A stretch of 64,000 nt of DNA from Rhodobacter sp. (GTDB lineage: Bacteria; Pseudomonadota; Alphaproteobacteria; Rhodobacterales; Rhodobacteraceae): the NCBI GenBank assembly GCA_013821825.1, contig PNJK01000007.1, positions 1 to 64,000 of the forward strand, in the 5' to 3' direction. The notes under the pieces were generated by a model. The model ran no database searches and had not been told where the DNA came from. It worked only from the letters and a program-made list of their open reading frames with translations. Positions 43,689 to 52,464 of this stretch are shown piece by piece. Both the position numbers and the translations under genes were made by a program. Within the stretch, counting starts at the first letter, position 1, and each line of letters starts with the position of its first letter.

Positions 43689-44255
43689 ATGAACCTGTTG
43701 ATCGCCTATGCCACGACCGATGGCCAGACCCGCAAGATTGTCCGCTTTGTTGCCGATCGGCTTGCCGCAAGGGGGCATGGGGTCGAGCTTATGAACACTG
43801 AGGACGCCGAAGGGCTGGACCTGTCGCGCTTTGACGGCGCCATTCTGGCGGGGTCAGTCCACGCGGGCGGCTACCAGAAATCCCTTCGTCAGTTTGTACG
43901 CGAGGCGAAAGCCTCTCTGGCCATGATGCCGACGCTGTTCCTGTCTGTCTCGCTTTCAGCCGCAGGAAGCGACCCGGAGGATTGGGCCGGTCTGAAGAAG
44001 ATTCTGGCCGAGTTCCAGACTGAAACCGGCTGGACCCCGAAGCGCACCGAGCACGTCGCCGGGGCCTTCCGGTTCTCGGAATATGACTTCTTCCGCGCCT
44101 GGGCGATGCGGCGGATTGCCGACATGAAGGGTCAGAAGGTCGAACCGGGCAAGGACAAGGAATACACTGACTGGGACCAACTGGCCCTTGCCGTCGACGG
44201 TTGGCTTGCCAAGGTTAAGCCCAGGGTCAAAGCGGTCGCAGCTTCAGCCGGGTGA
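43689..44255 (+). CDS. flavodoxin-like protein, HemG-type protoporphyrinogen oxidase family
   Basis: The 188-residue protein begins with the FMN phosphate loop IAYATTDGQTRKIVRFVA and contains GAILAGSVHAGGYQ and GAFRFSEYDFFRAWAMRRIA. These match the menaquinone-dependent protoporphyrinogen dehydrogenase (HemG) flavodoxin group. In alphaproteobacteria the same family may act as a general flavodoxin, so a heme role is not certain. GGAGAA precedes the ATG. Its 3' end overlaps the convergent CorC-like gene by 29 bp. Confidence 0.75.
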   Translation: MNLLIAYATTDGQTRKIVRFVADRLAARGHGVELMNTEDAEGLDLSRFDGAILAGSVHAGGYQKSLRQFVREAKASLAMMPTLFLSVSLSAAGSDPEDWAGLKKILAEFQTETGWTPKRTEHVAGAFRFSEYDFFRAWAMRRIADMKGQKVEPGKDKEYTDWDQLALAVDGWLAKVKPRVKAVAASAG

Positions 44256-45540
44256 TGCGGTTTTCCCGACGGGCGACAACCTCGAAACGGAAGCCGTGAA
44301 AGCTGAAGATCTGCCCCTCGTTCGGGATCATCTGGGCTTCATGGATAACCAGACCGGCCACGGTATTCGCCTCGTCATCGGGCAGGCGCCAGTCGGTCGC
44401 GCGGTTCAGGTCGCGGATCGTCATCGCGCCGTCGATCAGATAGGCCCCGTCATCGGTCTGGCTGAGGGCCGCTTCCTTGCCAACCACGTCGAATTCATCG
44501 GTGATGTCGCCGACGATTTCCTCAAGGATGTCTTCCAGCGTGATCAGCCCCTGCAATGCGCCGTATTCATCGACCACCAGCGCGAAGTGGGTGCGCCGGG
44601 TGAGGAACTCACGCATCTGTTCGTCCAGCGCCGTTGTCTCGGGAATGAAGTAGGGCCGCATCGCGACTTTCACGATGTCGAGGTTCTGGATCCCCGCGAC
44701 CGAGCCATCCTCGCCCCGGACCAGCCGGTCCACCTCGCGCAGCAGGTCCTTGGCATGGACCACACCCAGGATGTTGTCGTCGGTGTCGCGGAAGATCGGC
44801 AGGCGGGTATGGGGCGAGGCGAGGACGCGGGTGATGATCTCGCCGGGAGGCAGGCTGGCGTCGATCATCTCGATCTGGCGGCGGTGACGCATGATCTCGT
44901 CCACCGTGCGATGCGAAAGGTCAAGCGCGCCCAACAGGCGGTCGCGGGCCTCCTTCTCGACCGCGCCTTCGGAATGGCCAAGGGCGATGGCCCCGGCGAT
45001 TTCCTCGCGCAGGGCCAGCATCTCGCCGCCGGGGTTGGGCCGCACCCCGCACAGCCACAACAGCCCGCGGACCAGCGCCCTGACCAGCGACACGATCGGG
45101 GTGAAGACCAGGATCACGACCCGGATGAGCGGAGCGACGCGCATGGCAACCGGTTCGGGGTAGGTGATGGCAAGGGTCTTCGGCATCACCTCGCCGAAGA
45201 TCAGGACCAGCGCCGTCATCGCCAGTGTCGCCAGCGCCACGCCGCTGTCGCCGAACATCCGGGTCAGAAGGGCGGTGGCCAGAGCGGCCGACAGGATGTT
45301 GACGATGTTGTTGCCCAAAAGCAGCGCGCCGATCATCCGTTCGCGGTCTTCAGTCACCTTCATCGCACTTGCCGCCCCGCGTGAACCGCGGTCGGCCTGA
45401 GCCTTCAGCTTGGCGCGGGAGGAGGCCGTAAGGGCGGTTTCCGAACCGGAGAAAAAGGCGGACATCACCAGAAGCGCCAGAATGGCGGCTGTGGTCAGCC
45501 AGAAGGCGGTGTCGAGGGCGGCAGAAGGCGTCGGGTTCAT
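44227..45540 (-). CDS. CNNM/CorC-family transporter (DUF21, two CBS domains, CorC_HlyC)
   Basis: The 437-residue inner-membrane protein starts with the DUF21 domain (helices at about residues 14-35, 70-120 and 135-165; SAFFSGSETALTASSRAKL is the signature). A CBS pair follows (LPIFRDTDDNILGVVHAKDL and HFALVVDEYGALQGLITLED), then a C-terminal CorC_HlyC domain (INGxxTIRDLN-like GAMTIRDLNRATDW). Family members extrude Mg2+ or Co2+ and sense nucleotides through the CBS module. It is followed 23 bp upstream by xerD on the same strand. Confidence 0.85.
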   Translation of the reverse strand: MNPTPSAALDTAFWLTTAAILALLVMSAFFSGSETALTASSRAKLKAQADRGSRGAASAMKVTEDRERMIGALLLGNNIVNILSAALATALLTRMFGDSGVALATLAMTALVLIFGEVMPKTLAITYPEPVAMRVAPLIRVVILVFTPIVSLVRALVRGLLWLCGVRPNPGGEMLALREEIAGAIALGHSEGAVEKEARDRLLGALDLSHRTVDEIMRHRRQIEMIDASLPPGEIITRVLASPHTRLPIFRDTDDNILGVVHAKDLLREVDRLVRGEDGSVAGIQNLDIVKVAMRPYFIPETTALDEQMREFLTRRTHFALVVDEYGALQGLITLEDILEEIVGDITDEFDVVGKEAALSQTDDGAYLIDGAMTIRDLNRATDWRLPDDEANTVAGLVIHEAQMIPNEGQIFSFHGFRFEVVARRENRITRLKLRPL

Positions 45541-45563
45541 CGGAGGTCTGGTTATCCTGTGGC

Positions 45564-46502
45564 TCAGCCCTTGCGGGCAAGGGGATGGTGGGTCAGGACC
45601 AGATCCCTGAGATGGTCGTCAAGGACATGGGTGTAAATCTCGGTCGTGGCCAGATCGGCATGGCCCAGCAAAGTCTGGATCACCCGCAGATCGGCACCGC
45701 CGGCCAGAAGATGAGTGGCAAAGGCATGGCGCAGGACATGTGGGGTGACGCGCGCGGGGGAAATTCCGGCCAGAGCGGCAATGTCCTTCAGCATCAGGTG
45801 GAAATGCTGTCGGGTCAGGTGGCCTTCGCGCCCGTCGCCGGGAAAGAGAAAGCGTGACGGCGGGCGCCCGGTCTTGCGGTCGGCATCCTCGGCGCTGTCG
45901 CGGCTGGCAAGCCAATCGGCAAGCGCCCTGCGCGCCGGGGTCGTAAGCGGCACCATCCGTTCCTTGTCGCCCTTGCCGCGCACCAGGATCATCCGCGGGT
46001 CGCCACGGACAGCGGCGACCGGCAGGCCCACCAACTCGCTGACGCGCAGGCCGGTGGCATAAAGCAGTTCCATCAGCGCCACGTTGCGCAGCCGGTCAAC
46101 GCGGGTCCGGCCCTTGGTCCGGGCGGCCTCGATGAGACGGGTGACTTCTTCGCGGCTCAGCGTCTTGGGCAGGCCTTGGGTCTTGCCCGGGCCTGCGATC
46201 CGCAAGGCGGGATTTTCGCCGCGCCAGCCTTCTTCGAAGGCAAAGCGGAACAGTTGACGGATGGCCGAAAGCCGGCGGGCGCGGGTCGCCCTGGACAGGC
46301 CCTGCGCGTCGCAATGGACCAGGTAATCTTCCACCGCATCGCGCCCGGCAGCGGCAAGGCTGCCACCCCGCCGCGCCAGCCAGTCGGCGAAGTCCGAGAG
46401 GTCGCGGCCATAGGCAAGCAGTGTGTTGCGCGCGGCTCCCATCTCGGCCGCGCGGGCGTCAAGGAAGGCCGAGATCCAGCGGCTGGCTTCAGGGTCGGGC
46501 AT
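45564..46502 (-). CDS. xerD: site-specific tyrosine recombinase XerD
   Basis: The 312-residue protein has an N-terminal core-binding SAM-like domain (WISAFLDARAAEMGAARNTL) and a catalytic domain with all residues in place: Arg in ATGLRVSELVGL, Lys in VRGKGDKERMVPL, His-x-x-Arg in PHVLRHAFATHLL, His in LLGHADLATT and Tyr in EIYTHV. With XerC it resolves chromosome dimers at dif. Housekeeping context and full conservation favour XerD over a phage integrase. Confidence 0.9.
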   Translation of the reverse strand: MPDPEASRWISAFLDARAAEMGAARNTLLAYGRDLSDFADWLARRGGSLAAAGRDAVEDYLVHCDAQGLSRATRARRLSAIRQLFRFAFEEGWRGENPALRIAGPGKTQGLPKTLSREEVTRLIEAARTKGRTRVDRLRNVALMELLYATGLRVSELVGLPVAAVRGDPRMILVRGKGDKERMVPLTTPARRALADWLASRDSAEDADRKTGRPPSRFLFPGDGREGHLTRQHFHLMLKDIAALAGISPARVTPHVLRHAFATHLLAGGADLRVIQTLLGHADLATTEIYTHVLDDHLRDLVLTHHPLARKG

Positions 46503-46505
46503 TCC

Positions 46506-48065
46506 CTAGCCCCTGCGTTCCAGGATCATCAGCTCCAGCGCAGTCCGCTGTGCCACGCTTTCAAGTCCGGCGAGGCGCAAGAGCGACAACCCCTCGGTCA
46601 CGCCGCGCAGGTCGCCCTGCACCCCACGACCGATGTTTTCGATGGCCACCAGGATCGCCTCGCCGCGACGGTTGCCGTCCAGCAGCATCTGCGCCTCGGT
46701 CGAGGGGGCAGGGGCGCGGAAAGCAGCGGCGATTGCACGGCCCAGGCTGTCGGGTGGCACCAGCCCGGTCAGATCGCCGCTGGCGAGACCGGCAAGGAAC
46801 GCCTCGGTCGTGTCGGAGGGCGCATAGCGACGCGCAGCCAGGTCGCGGTAGGGCGACAGAAGCCCGATCCGGAAGGCGATTTCGGCCGCCTCGCCGGTGA
46901 GCGGCACCTCGATCAGCGCCTTGCCGAACAGGACGGCGAAGGGTACCTCAAGCTCGGCCTCCTGCATCCGCGCCCAGACCACCGGCAGGGACTTCGCGAT
47001 ACGGTCGGCATCGCCAGACCCCAGCGCCGCCTCGAATGACTGGAAGGCGGCGGCGCGGTCCCAGACACCACCCGAAGCCGCGGGCTGGCGCTCGGTGTAA
47101 AGGCCAAGGATCACGTTCGGCGGAATCGTCCCGGCGCGTGTCAGGCGTTCCGCCGCCTCTATCTGCGCCTTCCAGCCGGCTTTCGGGCTGATCTCGGCAT
47201 AGGAAAACGCGACGGGCAGCCCTTCGGTCGGCAAGGGTTCCCCGATCGCTTCGTAGATCTTCCAGTCCAGCGGCGTCACCGGACTTGGTGCCGGGGGCAC
47301 CGGGTCGCCTTCGAAGAGGTCGGGGTCAAGAAAGCGCGACAAGAGCGTGGCCTGATCGGCGCTGATCTGGCCAAGCGCTTCCGAAGTGTGGACGGTCAAT
47401 GCTGCGGTGTCCCAGTCGCCCGACCGCGCCAGACAGAAGATCCGCGCGGGTAGGGTGGGTGCCAGATGCGGCTTTTCGGCCAGGGCTTCGCAGGCGCGGT
47501 CTTCCGCCCCGGTCAGCAGCGCCACGTCGAAAGCCCGGCGAAACATCTCAGGCGTGTCGGCCCCTGCGGCCTGGATCAGCGCCGCCGCTTGCTCCAGCGC
47601 GCCAAGGGCCAGCAGCTTGTCGATGCGCACCCGAAGCAGATCGCCCCGCCCGCCGGCATCGACCGGGGCGCTCAGCTCGGCCAGAAGGATGGTCAGGAAC
47701 AGCTGGCGCAGCGCCGGCAGGTCGCCGGCCCGGTCGACCGTCAGCCGTTCGGCAATCTCGCGCGTCAGGCCCGCGCCCCAAAAATCGCGCGGCAGGCCCG
47801 AGATGGCAGGCGGGATCAGTCCCACCGCGTCGGGCGAAGGACCGTCCAGCGAGGTCGTTGCCACCGGTTCGGGCAACGCGCCGCCTTCGTCGGTGACGGG
47901 GGGTTCGTCAATCGCGACAGGAAAGCCGCCGGTATCCAGCGACGAGGGCGTCGCCACCGATTGCGACAGCCAGTCGATCGCCGAAAGCGGAGCGCCTGAC
48001 TCTTGCGCGGTTGCGGGAACCGACCCTGCGAGAACGAATATTAGACCCGCCGCCTTAATCCGCAT
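46506..48065 (-). CDS. secreted protein of unknown function, helical-repeat type
   Basis: The 519-residue protein has a signal peptide (MRIKAAGLIFVLAGSVPATA). After a low-complexity region of ~60 residues, the remainder is alanine/leucine-rich, with alternating short helices (FLTILLAELSAPVDAGGRGD; LLALGALEQAAALIQAAG). This suggests a TPR-like helical solenoid in the periplasm. I recognise no named family. It is located between xerD and aroK. Its start overlaps the stop of a small membrane-protein gene by 11 nt, suggesting coupling. Confidence 0.7.
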   Translation of the reverse strand: MRIKAAGLIFVLAGSVPATAQESGAPLSAIDWLSQSVATPSSLDTGGFPVAIDEPPVTDEGGALPEPVATTSLDGPSPDAVGLIPPAISGLPRDFWGAGLTREIAERLTVDRAGDLPALRQLFLTILLAELSAPVDAGGRGDLLRVRIDKLLALGALEQAAALIQAAGADTPEMFRRAFDVALLTGAEDRACEALAEKPHLAPTLPARIFCLARSGDWDTAALTVHTSEALGQISADQATLLSRFLDPDLFEGDPVPPAPSPVTPLDWKIYEAIGEPLPTEGLPVAFSYAEISPKAGWKAQIEAAERLTRAGTIPPNVILGLYTERQPAASGGVWDRAAAFQSFEAALGSGDADRIAKSLPVVWARMQEAELEVPFAVLFGKALIEVPLTGEAAEIAFRIGLLSPYRDLAARRYAPSDTTEAFLAGLASGDLTGLVPPDSLGRAIAAAFRAPAPSTEAQMLLDGNRRGEAILVAIENIGRGVQGDLRGVTEGLSLLRLAGLESVAQRTALELMILERRG

Positions 48066-48189
48066 TCAACACCACAGGCTTTTTCACCTCGCCTTGGATC
48101 GGGGTCAGATCGCCCAGATAGGCATAAATCGTCAACCCGATGAATCCGAAAATCACCAGCACAACCAAAGCCTTGATGATCCGGCCCAT
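48055..48189 (-). CDS. 44-residue single-span membrane protein
   Basis: The short frame has GGAAGGG eight bases before its ATG and one membrane helix (IIKALVVLVIFGFIGLTIYA) followed by a short tail that begins LGDLTPIQGEVKKP. It overlaps the next gene by 11 nt, so both are probably translated together. It diverges from aroK. The function is unknown; the tail probably faces the periplasm. Confidence 0.65.
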   Translation of the reverse strand: MGRIIKALVVLVIFGFIGLTIYAYLGDLTPIQGEVKKPVVLNAD

Positions 48190-48388
48190 CGTCTTGCCCT
48201 TCCTCGTATTCTTGTCGGACAGCTGTCTCTGCCCGCGCTTCTTTGCCCCCACCGCCAGCCTGTGTGCCGATGGCGCAGGTTCGTCTTCATAATCTATATA
48301 GCATTCCGGAAAACTTCACGCCATTCAGGGGGGGGAATATTTCCCGCAAGCGAGGCTTTTTGCAGCGGGGCATGGCGGAAGGGACCCG

Positions 48389-48928
48389 ATGACGCATTTG
48401 GCGAAGACGGTTGTCATGGTGGGGATGATGGGGGCGGGGAAAACCGCTGTCGGAACCGCACTTGCCCGGCTTCTGGGCGTCGAATTCCGCGATTCCGACG
48501 AAGAGATCGTCCGCGCCGCCAATCGCAGCATCGCCGAGATCTTCGAACGCGACGGCGAGGACTTCTTTCGCGCCCGCGAAACCGAGGTGATCGCCCGTTT
48601 GCTGCGCGGCACGCCCTGCGTGCTGTCCACCGGTGGCGGCGCTTTCCTGTCCGAAGCGAATCGCCAGTTGATCCAAGAGGTTGGCGTCTCGGTCTGGCTG
48701 CGCGCCGATCTGGAACTGCTCTGGCAGCGTGTCCGCCACAAGACGACGCGCCCGCTGCTGCGCACCGCGAACCCGCGCGAAACCCTGCACATGCTTTACG
48801 ACGCTCGGCTTCCCTACTATGCCGAGGCCGACCTTGTGGTGGACAGCGCCGCCGAGCTCTCGGTGGAAGACATGGCTGGGCGGGTGATCGAAGCCTTGCG
48901 GACAAGGCCGGACGTGCTGGAGGGGTGA
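48389..48928 (+). CDS. aroK: shikimate kinase
   Basis: The 179-residue P-loop kinase phosphorylates shikimate in aromatic amino acid synthesis. Visible are the Walker A loop GMMGAGKTAVG, the shikimate-binding DSDEEIVRA and FRARETEVIARLL, the GGGAFLS loop and the lid Arg region RPLLRTANPRETL. Its stop lies 2 bp before the aroB start chosen here; an earlier GTG would overlap it. Confidence 0.93.
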   Translation: MTHLAKTVVMVGMMGAGKTAVGTALARLLGVEFRDSDEEIVRAANRSIAEIFERDGEDFFRARETEVIARLLRGTPCVLSTGGGAFLSEANRQLIQEVGVSVWLRADLELLWQRVRHKTTRPLLRTANPRETLHMLYDARLPYYAEADLVVDSAAELSVEDMAGRVIEALRTRPDVLEG

Positions 48929-48930
48929 AC

Positions 48931-50043
48931 TTGAACAGGGTGGCGGTTGAACTGGGGGACCGGTCCTACGAAGTACGGATCGGGGCCGGGCTGATTGCCC
49001 GCGCCGGGGCCGAGATTGCGCCGCTTCTGCGCCGCAAGCGCGTGGCGGTGGTCACCGATGAAACCGTGGCCGCGGCCCATCTGCCCGCCCTGACCGCAGC
49101 GCTTGAGGCCGAGGGGATAGCCGTAAGCGCTCTGGCGCTGCCTGCCGGCGAGGGCACTAAAGGATGGGCCAACCTGGCGCGCTGCACCGAATGGCTGCTG
49201 GACCAGAAGGTCGAACGCCGCGATATCGTCGTGGCGCTTGGCGGCGGGGTGATCGGCGATCTGGTTGGATTCTCGGCCGCGATCCTGCGGCGTGGCGTGC
49301 GCTTCGTGCAACTGCCAACCACGCTTCTGGCACAGGTCGACAGCTCGGTCGGCGGCAAGACCGGGATCAACACCGCCCAGGGCAAGAACCTGGTGGGTGC
49401 GTTCCATCAGCCGAGCCTGGTGCTGGCCGACATCGGCGTCTTGCAGACCTTGCCGGACCGCGATCTGCTTTCGGGCTATGGCGAGGTGGTGAAATACGGG
49501 CTTCTGGGCGATGCCGACTTCTTTGACTGGCTGGAACGCCACGGACCGGCCTTGCGCGCAGGCGACGCCGACGCGCGCCTGCATGCCGTGACCCGGTCGG
49601 TCGAGATGAAGGCCGGGATCGTCAGCAGGGATGAGACTGAAGAAGGCGAGCGTGCGCTTCTGAACTTTGGGCACACCTTCTGCCACGCGCTTGAAAAGGC
49701 GACAGGCTATTCCGACCGGCTGTTGCATGGCGAAGGCGTGGCCATCGGCTGCGCGCTGGCGTTCGAGCTTTCCGCCCGGATCGGCCTTTGCAGCCAGGAA
49801 GACCCCAGCCGTCTTCGGGCGCATCTGCGGGCGATGGGGATGAAGGTCGACCTGCGCGACATCCCGGGCGACCTGCCGGATGCCGAGGCGCTGATCGCCC
49901 TGATGGGTCAGGACAAGAAGGTGATCGACGGCCGGCTGCGCTTTATCCTGGCGCGCGGCATCGGTGATGCCTTCGTGGCCGAGGATGTGCCGGGCGACGC
50001 CGTGCGCAAGGTGCTGGACGAAGCCTTGCGGCAGCGCCCCTAA
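48931..50043 (+). CDS. aroB: 3-dehydroquinate synthase
   Basis: The 370-residue NAD- and metal-dependent enzyme converts DAHP to 3-dehydroquinate. Signatures include ALGGGVIGDLVGFSAAILRRG, the QVDSSVGGKTGIN segment, SGYGEVVKYGLL, NFGHTFCHALE and GEGVAIGCALAF with the metal-binding histidines. The start is non-ATG. I choose TTG at 48931, with GGAGGGG five bases before it; GTG at 48925 overlapping the aroK stop is the alternative. Confidence 0.93.
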   Translation: MNRVAVELGDRSYEVRIGAGLIARAGAEIAPLLRRKRVAVVTDETVAAAHLPALTAALEAEGIAVSALALPAGEGTKGWANLARCTEWLLDQKVERRDIVVALGGGVIGDLVGFSAAILRRGVRFVQLPTTLLAQVDSSVGGKTGINTAQGKNLVGAFHQPSLVLADIGVLQTLPDRDLLSGYGEVVKYGLLGDADFFDWLERHGPALRAGDADARLHAVTRSVEMKAGIVSRDETEEGERALLNFGHTFCHALEKATGYSDRLLHGEGVAIGCALAFELSARIGLCSQEDPSRLRAHLRAMGMKVDLRDIPGDLPDAEALIALMGQDKKVIDGRLRFILARGIGDAFVAEDVPGDAVRKVLDEALRQRP

Positions 50044-50051
50044 ACCCCCTT

Positions 50052-50127
50052 AGAACACCAACTTGTAGACTTGCCGTTGATGTCCGACGCCGTGCCGGTG
50101 CCGCTGGCGGTGCCAGATCCGATGATG
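50052..50127 (-). repeat. truncated duplicate of the 3' end of the downstream lipoprotein gene
   Basis: This ~77-bp segment nearly repeats 50851-50927, the last codons of the lipoprotein gene (around GSGTASGTGTASD), with about six differences including a one-base loss that breaks the frame. It is a relic of a partial duplication. Confidence 0.8.
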
Positions 50128-50188
50128 AGTTGATCGACATTGGCCACTCCAACGAAACGAATTGTGTCATATTTGTGCACTCTTGACG

Positions 50189-50230
50189 GCAAGAATACGC
50201 TGTAACATACGCGAATTCGTGTATTCTTGC
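50189..50230. promoter_or_regulatory. 10-bp inverted repeat upstream of the small secreted-protein gene
   Basis: GCAAGAATAC at 50189-50198 and GTATTCTTGC at 50221-50230 form a perfect 10-bp inverted repeat with a 22-bp spacer, 26 bp before the ATG at 50256. TTGACG at 50183-50188 immediately precedes it and could be a -35 box. It may be an operator or an mRNA leader hairpin. Confidence 0.45.
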
Positions 50231-50255
50231 GGTCCTAGCAACGAGGGAGGGTCTT

Positions 50256-50495
50256 ATGCTAACCAAGAAATTAGGACTGATCGTTACTGCGTTTGCCTTG
50301 TCGTTGGCTTTTGCGCCCGCAGCGTTTGCCTGCGAAGTGCCATGTCCGCCGCCAGAAGAAGAGCCGGCCAAGGGCAACAACGGCCTTGGCAATGGGGACC
50401 AAACTGCGCCAGGAAATAGCCTCGCAAACAATAAAGCTGAGAATCAGGTCGGCGCCCCGGGGCACCAGTCTGGCAAAGCTCAGGTTCCCAATTAA
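50256..50495 (+). CDS. small secreted Asn/Gly/Pro-rich protein
   Basis: The 79-residue product has a clear signal peptide (LGLIVTAFALSLAFAPAAFA), two cysteines just after the cleavage site (CEVPC), a proline/glutamate patch, then a glycine/asparagine-rich tail with repeated short motifs (NNGLGNGDQTAPGNSLANNK and APGHQSG). AGGGAGGG lies five bases before the ATG. Similar KGNNGxGNG-type tails occur in small secreted proteins of unknown function. The product is probably periplasmic or extracellular and disordered. Confidence 0.65.
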   Translation: MLTKKLGLIVTAFALSLAFAPAAFACEVPCPPPEEEPAKGNNGLGNGDQTAPGNSLANNKAENQVGAPGHQSGKAQVPN

Positions 50496-50848
50496 ACTGC
50501 AAATGACCTGTGCTCGGCGCCTCATCTTCTTTGGCGCCGACGCATAGCCATTGATCGCCGGGCGTTCGATGCTCGTGCGCTACCGGTGGGCGGATGAGAT
50601 CCTTTGCCCCCGGGCCGTAGTCAGGGCCGGTGTGGCCCATATCGGGCATCGGGCGCTGCCGCTCTGTTTGCCTTGGACGGTGCCAGACGTGGAGCCATAC
50701 GTTCCGTCCACCAAGGGTAGAACCATACCCTGACCTCTGGTCGTGCCCAACAAACTGCGTCCAATCGGTTTCATGCGTGAAAACGAGACTCTCTAGCCTC
50801 CCGGGCAACAGCCTGGTGGGCAACTGGGGCACACCCGACTTAGGGCCC
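50496..50848. other. 353-bp stretch without a supported gene
   Basis: No frame has a credible start and protein-like composition. I see no strong hairpin with a T tract. Confidence 0.5.
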
Positions 50849-51298
50849 TCAGAACAGCAACTTGTAGACGTTGCCGTTGGTGTCCGACGCCGTGCCAGTG
50901 CCGCTGGCGGTGCCAGACCCGATGACGAAGGTGCCCTGCACCCGGGTGCCGTCATCGCAGACGGCATAGATTTCGCCGTTGTTCACACCGGCGACCGTCT
51001 TCTTTTCGCCGCCAAGCTCGCCGCCGGTCTTCTTCCAGGTCAGCGACAGGCCCTTGGTGTTCGACACCGTTCTGGGGGTCAGCGACGACCACGTCCCCTC
51101 ACATTTCACGCGGTCGGGCAGGCGGAAGGACAGCGGGCCAGAGGTGCCGTTGGTGTTCTGCGCGGTCGCCTTGATCACCAGAGTCGGGTCAGCCGTGGCG
51201 ATTGGGCCTTCCAGCGGGTAGAGTTGCATGTTGCTGGACGTGCCGGAGCAGGCGGCGGTCAGAAGAAGGGCGAAAAGGGGAAGGCTGCGGACGCTCAT
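50849..51298 (-). CDS. small lipoprotein of unknown function
   Basis: The 149-residue protein has a lipoprotein signal with lipobox LLTAAC (lipidated Cys at residue 17). The mature part is soluble, with VKCEGTWSSLTPRTVS, EIYAVCDDGTRVQGTF and a glycine/threonine-rich end (GSGTASGTGTASD). Two further cysteines may form a disulfide. It resembles small Rhodobacteraceae lipoproteins without known function. The last ~77 bp are duplicated at 50052-50127. Confidence 0.75.
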   Translation of the reverse strand: MSVRSLPLFALLLTAACSGTSSNMQLYPLEGPIATADPTLVIKATAQNTNGTSGPLSFRLPDRVKCEGTWSSLTPRTVSNTKGLSLTWKKTGGELGGEKKTVAGVNNGEIYAVCDDGTRVQGTFVIGSGTASGTGTASDTNGNVYKLLF

Positions 51299-52251
51299 GC
51301 GGGTATGGCTTTCTCTGGTCGGCTTGACCGGGCGCGGCGACCCGCGCCAGCCGTGCCGAAGACTGACGCGCCCTGATTACGCTTCCTTGGGGCCGGTTTC
51401 CAGAGCTTCCGGGATGATAGCCAGTGACATTGGCCCGACATGCGGGGGAGGGGTGCCAGGGACATGAAGGTGTGCCCGGTTCCGGCGAGGCGGTTACTCA
51501 GGCCGGGGAAGACGGCCAATGGCCGGAGGCGGTCGAGCTGAAAAAAGCCCGACGGTCTTAGGGGCAGAGGGGCAGGTCCGGAGACCGCCGGTTGCCTGGC
51601 TAGGCTTGTGCACAGTCTTCCTCACGTCCCGGCACCGAATGCCGGTGCCGCCGCAAGCCGGAATTCCCACGACCAGCGGTATCCGCGAGCTTCGCACAGG
51701 ATAGACAGAAATGCGCGGGTGAGCTGCTGAAAGTTGTGTTTGTATCGCATAAGGGTATGAAATGACTGTAGCACACCTTTGATCCCTCGACGCTCACGAT
51801 CCCGACCGGCAGCTTCAGCGTCAGTCAGGATTGCAACGCCAGCAGATCTGTCAGATGCTCAGTAGGCGTCAACTCGTCCGTCCTTCCGGCGGGCAGCCGT
51901 ACCGTCACGATCGACAGTTCCGGCTTCCTGACAATCTCGATTGCCCCCGGAACCATCCGCGCGGCCAAGACAGAGGGTCATCGCTTTCGACGACCGGGCA
52001 ACGGTGCAAGGACAGGCGCCGGATCAATCACCGAGATATGGAAATCGGGTCAGGTGGAGAACCCGCAGGACGCAGGCGATCCTGCTGGCGAAGGCGGTGG
52101 TTGTGGCTTGCCGTGGCGAACGCTGCACTGGCCCCGACCGGCGCCTTTCCCCGACACTCGGGACACCTGTGAAAAGGCAGCCGATTGGGCAGCTCCGCAA
52201 GGCTTGCAACGCTAAGCTGCTGGCAGAGCTACTAAAAGTGAAATGGAAGGT
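51299..52251. other. gene-poor stretch of about 950 bp
   Basis: Six-frame reading gives only short, arginine-rich frames without ribosome binding sites or recognisable families. Around 51780-51960 some frames look more protein-like (FDPSTLTIPTGSFSVSQDCN; TVTIDSSGFLTISIAPG), so a decayed gene is possible, but I cannot name it. Confidence 0.45.
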
Positions 52252-52326
52252 TGGCTGGGGCGCCAGGATTCGAACCTGGGAATGTCGGTACCAAAAACCG
52301 ATGCCTTACCACTTGGCGACGCCCCA
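52252..52326 (-). tRNA. tRNA-Gln (anticodon TTG)
   Basis: On the minus strand the sequence folds as a complete tRNA: acceptor TGGGGCG pairing with CGCCCCA, D arm GCCAAGTGGTAAGGC, anticodon stem-loop CGGTTTTTGGTACCG with TTG, and the T arm with GGTTCGAATCC. The discriminator G and CCA end (52252-52254) are encoded. It stands alone in the gene-poor region. Confidence 0.95.
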
Positions 52327-52464
52327 ACCGTGCGGCGGTGTTTAGCGAAGGGTCTGGGGCGGTGCAAGGGGGGTGCAACGGACTCGATGCGAATTTTCGC
52401 GGCTCGTCATTGCGGTCCTTATTCGCGGCTTGTCCGGGGCGGTTGCCACGGCTAGGCAGGGCCG

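Noticed and set aside
45564..46502. Tyrosine recombinase as evidence for a prophage or integrative element
   Set aside because: Sequence and housekeeping neighbours fit XerD; no att repeats or phage genes are near it, and the only tRNA is 6 kb away.
47386..48930. Long plus-strand extension upstream of aroB in the same frame
   Set aside because: It is the shadow of the minus-strand secreted-protein gene and of aroK; AroB homology starts only at about 48931 where a ribosome binding site is present.
49001..52300. CRISPR array or tandem repeats in the gene-poor region
   Set aside because: Only one partial duplication and one inverted repeat are seen; no regularly spaced repeats.
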